From the NCBI GenBank assembly GCA_043101635.1, contig JBICIE010000118.1:1-18430 (forward strand): a stretch of DNA of 18,430 bases, given 5' to 3'. Below are positions 14,553 through 18,430 of the stretch, piece after piece. Source of the stretch: CAYMJK01 sp043101635 (GTDB lineage Bacteria > Planctomycetota > Phycisphaerae > Phycisphaerales > UBA1924). The position numbers were made by a program, and so were the translations under genes. The notes below the pieces were generated by a model that was not told the origin of the DNA, searched no databases, and saw nothing but the letters and a program-made list of their open reading frames with translations. Numbering within the stretch: position 1 is the stretch's first letter; the number at the start of each line of letters is the position of its first letter.

Positions 14553-15407
14553 ATGACCATGCCGGCCCCGCCCCAGTCCATCCACGATCGCATCGCGTCG
14601 GTCAGCGAGCGGCTGACGCCGACCGAACGGCGCATCGCACGGGAGGTCCTGGGGGATCCCACCCTGCTGGCGTTCGGGACCGTTTCGGACCTGGCCGCCC
14701 GCGTCGGCGCCAGCCGCCCCTCCATCGTGCGGTTCGCGACCAAGCTCGGCTTTGGCGGCTATACGGACCTGCAGCGCTGGGTCCGGGTCGGGGTCCGCCA
14801 CCAGCTCTCCAGACCCGCCGAGCGGATCCGTCATCAGAAGGAGAGCGGCGCCCGGGTGCGCCAGGTGATGGAGCAGGCGATCCACGATGCGCTGCACGCG
14901 CTCGATGCGCCCCGCCTGCGGGAGCTTGCCGCGCCGCTCACAGCCGCCCGGCGCATCTGGATCCTCTCCGGCGAGACGTCGCGGGCCGGCGCGCACGTGC
15001 TGCACAGCGGCCTGGCGATGGTCCGTGCCGATGTGCGCCTGGTCGAGGAGCACGACCTCGGGCGCGACCTCAGCAGCGCAACAGCGCAGGACGCCGCCGT
15101 CGTGTTCGATTTCGCCCGCTACCGGCGCACCGCGGTGAGCGGCGCCAGGGCGCTGGCCGACCTCGGCGTGACGCTGATCGCGATCACCGACGGGCCGCTC
15201 TCTCCCCTCGCCTCACTTACCGATAGCTGGTGCAAGTTGAATGTTCCTGCGATCGGCCCGTTCGACAGTTCGCTGCCGGCGGTGGCCGCGGCGGAACTGC
15301 TCGTGCACGAGGTCGTCCGGCAGCTCGGGCCCGACGCCCGGGAGCAGATCGACCGTCTCGAGCGCCTCTGGATCGCCACCGAGACATTCCTGGATGAAGG
15401 GAAGTGA
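14553..15407 (+). CDS. RpiR/MurR-family transcriptional regulator (HTH plus SIS domain)
   Basis: This 284-residue regulator has an N-terminal RpiR-type helix-turn-helix (about 8-80, with TVSDLAARVGASRPSIVRFA at 43-62 as the DNA-reading part). A SIS domain (about 125-262) follows, with ILSGETSRAGAH and the LIAITDGPLSPLASL element usual for this family's effector pocket. SIS domains normally bind phosphosugars or related phosphorylated compounds, so the signal sensed here is open. It is transcribed divergently from the aminomutase operon from an overlapping promoter, so it probably controls that operon and itself. The open frame runs far upstream, antisense to the aminomutase gene, so that extension is not real. 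Two in-frame ATGs (14553 and 14559) are possible, and I took the first. No clear Shine-Dalgarno precedes it. Confidence 0.88.
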   Translation: MTMPAPPQSIHDRIASVSERLTPTERRIAREVLGDPTLLAFGTVSDLAARVGASRPSIVRFATKLGFGGYTDLQRWVRVGVRHQLSRPAERIRHQKESGARVRQVMEQAIHDALHALDAPRLRELAAPLTAARRIWILSGETSRAGAHVLHSGLAMVRADVRLVEEHDLGRDLSSATAQDAAVVFDFARYRRTAVSGARALADLGVTLIAITDGPLSPLASLTDSWCKLNVPAIGPFDSSLPAVAAAELLVHEVVRQLGPDAREQIDRLERLWIATETFLDEGK

Positions 15408-15423
15408 CCGGCGCGCTGGGGGC

Positions 15424-15438
15424 CGCCCGGCCCGGGCG
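15424..15438. terminator. GC hairpin in the convergent regulator/tRNA gap
   Basis: CGCCCG (15424-15429) and CGGGCG (15433-15438) pair around a 3-nt loop. It lies 16 nt after the regulator stop and 8 nt after the end of the opposing tRNA-Ala gene, where a shared transcription end would be expected. There is no T-run on either side, so its effectiveness as an intrinsic terminator is doubtful. Confidence 0.35.
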
Positions 15439-15446
15439 ATCGGAAG

Positions 15447-15519
15447 TGGAGCGGACCGGACTTGAACCGGCAACTTCCAGCTTGCAAAGCTGGCGCTCTG
15501 CCAATTGAGCTACCGCCCC
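15447..15519 (-). tRNA. tRNA-Ala (anticodon TGC)
   Basis: The minus strand folds into a complete 73-nt cloverleaf. The acceptor GGGGCGG/CCGCTCC contains the G3-U70 wobble that identifies alanine tRNAs. The D stem is GCTC/GAGC. The anticodon stem CCAGC/GCTGG encloses loop TTTGCAA, so the anticodon is TGC (plus-strand 15484-15486). The variable loop has 5 nt, and the T arm is GCCGG-TTCAAGT-CCGGT. The discriminator base is A. The 3' CCA is not encoded. I see no duplicated 3' end nearby that would mark an integrated element. Confidence 0.97.
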
Positions 15520-15556
15520 GCGGCTATCGGGCCTTGCAAGACCGACACCGGCCCAG

Positions 15557-15562
15557 ATGGTA
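15557..15562 (-). promoter_or_regulatory. Candidate -10 element for tRNA-Ala
   Basis: Read on the minus strand this is TACCAT, 37 nt upstream of the tRNA 5' end. It would give a short 5' leader for RNase P to remove. The same hexamer lies upstream of the octaheme cytochrome gene. No -35 is evident. Confidence 0.3.
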
Positions 15563-15644
15563 GCCGCCGGCGTTTCCGAGAACCGGCCGGGCACGGCCGG
15601 CGAGGCCCGGGCGCCGCCTGCGGCTGGTCCGGCGGGTCTGCCGG

Positions 15645-15650
15645 TACGAT
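15645..15650 (+). promoter_or_regulatory. Candidate -10 element for the DUF1570-like gene
   Basis: TACGAT overlaps the first candidate ATG (15649) and ends 10 nt before the second in-frame ATG (15661). If it is the real -10, the protein must start at 15661 with a leader of only about 4 nt, and 15649 is excluded. No Shine-Dalgarno sequence precedes either ATG. Confidence 0.3.
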
Positions 15651-16950
15651 GAACAAGTCGATGCGCGCGCAGTGGCGGCAATCAGGGCTGTGGTGTGCGC
15701 TGCTGGCGCTGGGGCTGGCAGTCGCGAGCGCGCCGGGCCCCCGAGCCGCGGCGAGCCCGGCCCGTCCCTGGGCTGAGCCGAGCCTGGAGCAGGCTCGGGC
15801 CCTGATCGTGGCGGCCCGGGCGGAGGCCAACGCCGGCAACTGGGCCAGCGCGGATCGGGCCCTGCGGATCGCATGGCGGGCCCCGGAGATGCGCCGCCTC
15901 GCCGCGGCGGCGCTGTGGGACCTGCATCAGCGGCCCGGCTTTGCGCTGCCGGTCGACGAGGAAGCCGTCTCGGAAGCGGCGGCGCGGCTCGGGCCACGGT
16001 ACCAGCGCTTCCAGACCCCCCACTTCGTCATCTTGACCGACGCCGACATGCGCTGGAGCAGATCACGGGCGACGATCCTGGAACAGACGCGCCGGCAGTT
16101 CTACGACGCCATGGGCCAGATCGGCTATCCCGCCGCGCCGCACCCGCACAAGCTGCTCTGCATCCTGATGCGCGAGCACGACCAGTTCCGGACCTTCGCG
16201 GCGAACGAGGATGGACACGTCGCGGACTGGTCGGCCGGGTACTACAGCACGCGGGCCAACCGCGTGGTGTTCTACAACGACGACTCCTCGCCGGCCCTGC
16301 GCGATGCCATGCGCATGCTGGACGCCCATCAGCAGCGCGTCCGGCAACTGCGCGACCAGGCGACCAGCCTGATGCGCAGCGGCCGGGCCGCCGATGCCCA
16401 GCGCCGCAGCGCCGCGGCTGATGATCTTGAACGGCAGGTCATCACCGAGCGATCGCGCCTGCGGGCCGAGGCCGAGCAGTTCGCGGTCGCCAAGACCATC
16501 CACGAGGCGGTGCATCTGCTCAGCTTCAACTCCGGGGTGCAACTGCCCTCGCGCCAGTACCCGTTGTGGCTCTCGGAGGGGCTGGCGTGCGCCTTCGAGG
16601 CGCCCACTACGCAGATCGCGTTCGGGCCGCGCCGCCCGAGCCCGGGGCGCGAGCAGCAGCTTGTGGCCCTGTACCGGGAGCAACTGGACCTGCCGATGGA
16701 CCGCGTGCTGAGGGCGGTCGAGGCCCCCGCCGAGGCGCGGGCCGCAACCGACGCCATGTACGCCCAGAGCTTCGCGATGGTCGAATATCTCTACGTCGAG
16801 CGGCCCGAGGCGCTGGTCGAGATCCTGCTCGATCTCGCCGACGGGCCCGATGGGGCGCTGGATGTCGCCGCGCACGGCGAACTGCTGGAACGGCTGGTCG
16901 GCGATCCGGCCGATCTCGCCACCGTGCTGCGGCGGCGCTGGCTGCGGTGA
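15649..16950 (+). CDS. Secreted DUF1570-type protein with gluzincin-like HExxH motif
   Basis: This 433-residue protein has a signal-peptide-like N-terminus (hydrophobic about 14-28, Ala-rich cleavage region near 33-36), then a helical segment and the domain I recognise as DUF1570, common in planctomycetes. HEAVH (285-289) followed by Glu310 in LSEGLACAF fits a gluzincin zinc-peptidase pattern: two His plus a Glu about 20 residues on. An Arg/Ala/Gln-rich probable coiled coil (about 222-275) sits just before the HEAVH helix. Peptidase activity has not been shown for this family as far as I know. The frame is open back to 15505, but that would overlap tRNA-Ala, so I use ATG 15649; ATG 15661 is an alternative. 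The outer-membrane protein gene follows after 44 nt. Confidence 0.75.
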   Translation: MNKSMRAQWRQSGLWCALLALGLAVASAPGPRAAASPARPWAEPSLEQARALIVAARAEANAGNWASADRALRIAWRAPEMRRLAAAALWDLHQRPGFALPVDEEAVSEAAARLGPRYQRFQTPHFVILTDADMRWSRSRATILEQTRRQFYDAMGQIGYPAAPHPHKLLCILMREHDQFRTFAANEDGHVADWSAGYYSTRANRVVFYNDDSSPALRDAMRMLDAHQQRVRQLRDQATSLMRSGRAADAQRRSAAADDLERQVITERSRLRAEAEQFAVAKTIHEAVHLLSFNSGVQLPSRQYPLWLSEGLACAFEAPTTQIAFGPRRPSPGREQQLVALYREQLDLPMDRVLRAVEAPAEARAATDAMYAQSFAMVEYLYVERPEALVEILLDLADGPDGALDVAAHGELLERLVGDPADLATVLRRRWLR

Positions 16951-16960
16951 GCGGCCCGGC

Positions 16961-16966
16961 TACCCT
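16961..16966 (+). promoter_or_regulatory. Candidate -10 element for the outer-membrane protein gene
   Basis: TACCCT lies 28 nt before ATG 16995, in the 44-nt gap after the DUF1570-like gene. It would give a leader of about 22 nt that contains a good Shine-Dalgarno sequence (GAGGAG, 16983-16988). The gene could equally be co-transcribed with its upstream neighbour. Confidence 0.25.
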
Positions 16967-16994
16967 CCGAGCAACCTCAGCCGAGGAGAACTGC

Positions 16995-17933
16995 ATGATC
17001 CAGATCCGAACCCGTCTGCTCCTGAGCATCCTCGCCGCCGGCGCCGGAGCCGCCTCCGCCGCGGCTCAGGACGCCCCCCCGCTGGAGGCCCAAACCGGCC
17101 CGGACTTCCCGCTGTGGGACTACCGCATCAGCGCCGACGGCTACGCCACCACCGACAGCGGCTTCGCCGACGGCTCCGGGCAGATGCGCCGGGCGGTCAT
17201 CGGCGGCGAGTTCGGCACGACCATCACGCTGGCGCCGACGTTCCAACTGCTGCTGGACGCCCGCGCCGAGCTGCGCGACTACGAGTTCTCCGGGGCCACG
17301 GAATTCGATCCGGTCAACGGGGCGCCCTTCGAGTCGCTGTACCGGACCTACCTGGAGGGCCTGGCGCTCATCGAGGTGGATGACCGATGGCAACTGGCGT
17401 TCGGAACGCGTCTGGCCAGCCAGGGTGAGACGGACGCCGACTTCAACGACACCCTGACAGCGCGCGTCTACGCGGGGCCCATCTACACCGTCAACGAGAA
17501 CCTGACGCTGGGCCTGGGCATCCTGGTGCAGAGCCGGCTGGAGGACAATCCGTACGTGCTACCGGCGCCGTACCTGGAGTATCAGTTTCAGTCGCGCCCG
17601 GCGTACACCCTGCGCCTGCGCCCGTTCGAGGGGATCGACCTGCGCTACGAGCCCTCGGAGACCTACGCCCTCGCCTTCGAATTCGACTGGGAGTACAACG
17701 AGTTCCGGCTGTCGGATGATGGCTTTGCAGCCGATGGCGTCTACCGGGAGACCTCGCTGCGCCTCGGCGTCGAGGGACAGTGGCGCCCGAATCCGAATCT
17801 CGACCTCACCGCCGGGATCGGTTCGTTCATCTGGCAGGATGTCGAACTGCTCGATGCCGGCGGCGGCGATCTGACCGAAGACAGCATCACGCCCAACGCC
17901 TACCTGAGCCTGGGCATCGAGTACCGTTTCTGA
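16995..17933 (+). CDS. Outer-membrane beta-barrel protein
   Basis: This 312-residue exported protein has a typical signal peptide (positive start, hydrophobic about 8-18, Ala-rich region with cleavage near residues 24-25 before QDAPP). The rest alternates short strands of aromatic and hydrophobic residues with Asp/Gly/Asn turns (for example WQLAFGTRLASQGE and LTLGLGILVQSRLED). It ends in SLGIEYRF, and a C-terminal Phe is the usual recognition signal of the barrel-assembly machinery. I do not recognise a substrate-specific porin family. It resembles the small uncharacterised planctomycete barrels of the DUF6268 kind, but I cannot confirm that. Start ATG 16995 has a strong ribosome-binding site (GAGGAG, 6 nt away). 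It is convergent with the dockerin gene, and no strong terminator is visible in the 67-nt gap. Confidence 0.75.
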   Translation: MIQIRTRLLLSILAAGAGAASAAAQDAPPLEAQTGPDFPLWDYRISADGYATTDSGFADGSGQMRRAVIGGEFGTTITLAPTFQLLLDARAELRDYEFSGATEFDPVNGAPFESLYRTYLEGLALIEVDDRWQLAFGTRLASQGETDADFNDTLTARVYAGPIYTVNENLTLGLGILVQSRLEDNPYVLPAPYLEYQFQSRPAYTLRLRPFEGIDLRYEPSETYALAFEFDWEYNEFRLSDDGFAADGVYRETSLRLGVEGQWRPNPNLDLTAGIGSFIWQDVELLDAGGGDLTEDSITPNAYLSLGIEYRF

Positions 17934-18000
17934 GCTGTCCGGCCGCATCGGGTCGCATCCCGCGTCGGGCAGCCAGCGCCGGCGCGGGGCGGGCCTGTGC

Positions 18001-18430
18001 TCATGGGCAGCCCGCCGCGAAGGCGTCCTGGAAGCAGAGGAAGTCGAGCACGGCGAGCGATCCGTCCCCGTCGCAGTCGGCTGCGCCGAGGTCGCCTGCC
18101 GCGTAGGCGTTGAGGAAGCAGAGGTAGTCGAAGAAGGTGGTCGAGCCGTCGGCGTCGCAGTCGGCGATGGCGCAGGCAGGGCTGACGCCGTAGTAGCGGA
18201 TCGAGCCGAGCGATCCGTCACCGAATGCGCCCGTCACCCACAGCGAGTCGGTTACCGATTCGCCGCCCATGCTCAGGAACTGCTTCAGGCCCGAGGCGCT
18301 GATCGGGTCCGCGGGCGGATCGATCGGGATCCAGCGGGCCCCATCCCACCACGCCAGATCACACTGCACGCCGCCGATCGAGAACGTCCCTTCTGCGCCG
18401 GCGAGCAGCCTCGGGCCATCCCCGAAATCG
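18001..18430 (-). CDS. 3' end of a secreted protein with a GC-type dockerin (partial)
   Basis: Only the last 142 codons are in the window; the gene begins beyond the right edge. The frame stays open to the edge, so the apparent GTG start at 18369 is internal. The first part (GDGPRLLAGAEGTFSIGG, then WWDGARWIPID) matches the beta-propeller-like 'aGGsF...WDGssW' repeats of planctomycete secreted proteins. The end carries two calcium-binding dockerin repeats, DCDADGSTTFFDYLCF and DCDGDGSLAVLDFLCF, each followed by a QxAFAAG-like helix, ending in GCP. This GC-type dockerin is characteristic of Phycisphaerae. It probably anchors or sorts an extracellular protein, but no cohesin is in view and the partner is unknown. 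Confidence 0.88.
   Translation of the reverse strand, partial: DFGDGPRLLAGAEGTFSIGGVQCDLAWWDGARWIPIDPPADPISASGLKQFLSMGGESVTDSLWVTGAFGDGSLGSIRYYGVSPACAIADCDADGSTTFFDYLCFLNAYAAGDLGAADCDGDGSLAVLDFLCFQDAFAAGCP

Noticed and set aside
15447..15519. tRNA-Ala as an integration site for a mobile element
   Set aside because: No integrase gene, no duplicated tRNA 3' end and no other mobile-element gene is visible within the window.

Overview
The window is GC-rich, gene-dense bacterial DNA that most likely comes from a planctomycete of the class Phycisphaerae. The best evidence is at the right edge: a minus-strand protein ends in the 'GC-type' dockerin (two Asp-rich repeats, each followed by an (F/L)DxLCF block, ending in GCP) that I know from Phycisphaerae. 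A DUF1570-type putative metallopeptidase and an octaheme cytochrome fused to HEAT and TPR repeats fit the same lineage. Assignment below class level is not possible from this sequence.

Layout. (1) 1-870 has no convincing complete gene. It holds a terminator-like hairpin, four unrelated short tandem arrays plus a pyrimidine-rich tract, and a parS-like palindrome abutting a 42-bp array. (2) 874-6768, minus strand: an octaheme c-type cytochrome with HEAT and TPR domains, followed by two polyprenyl-phosphate-dependent membrane glycosyltransferases (PMT/ArnT superfamily). (3) 7012-10325, plus strand: an OPT-family peptide transporter and a PcaF/PaaJ-like thiolase, each with a -10-like hexamer only 6-9 nt before its ATG, which suggests leaderless or near-leaderless mRNAs. 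(4) 10336-14480, minus strand: a tightly coupled four-gene operon (ATGA overlaps, then a 1-nt gap) encoding a divergent KamA-family radical SAM aminomutase, both subunits of a PcaIJ-like 3-oxoacid CoA-transferase, and a HemL-fold class III aminotransferase with a beta-transaminase-like signature. (5) An RpiR-type regulator at 14553-15407 is divergent from that operon and shares with it a symmetric -10 element. (6) 15447-18430: tRNA-Ala(TGC), a secreted DUF1570/gluzincin-like protein, an outer-membrane beta-barrel protein, and the 3' end of the dockerin protein.

The most interesting unit is region 4 plus the thiolase. Read together, the enzymes form a complete chemical sequence: alpha-amino acid to beta-amino acid (radical SAM/PLP aminomutase), to beta-keto acid (beta-transaminase), to beta-ketoacyl-CoA (CoA-transferase), to acetyl-CoA plus a shortened acyl-CoA (thiolase). 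The CoA-transferase and thiolase most resemble the 3-oxoadipate enzymes. By eye the aminomutase lacks the two Asp residues that hold the lysine side-chain amine in classical lysine 2,3-aminomutase, and has an Arg at one of those positions. I therefore propose, as inference, 2-aminoadipate to 3-aminoadipate to 3-oxoadipate to succinyl-CoA plus acetyl-CoA. A lysine version ending in 4-aminobutyryl-CoA is the main alternative. The classical lysine fermentation genes (kamDE, kdd, kce, kal) and aromatic-ring catabolic genes are absent from the window.

Many long alternative-frame ORFs here are artefacts of GC-rich codon use, including an uninterrupted 6.2-kb antisense frame across the cytochrome and glycosyltransferase genes. 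Starts were trimmed accordingly.
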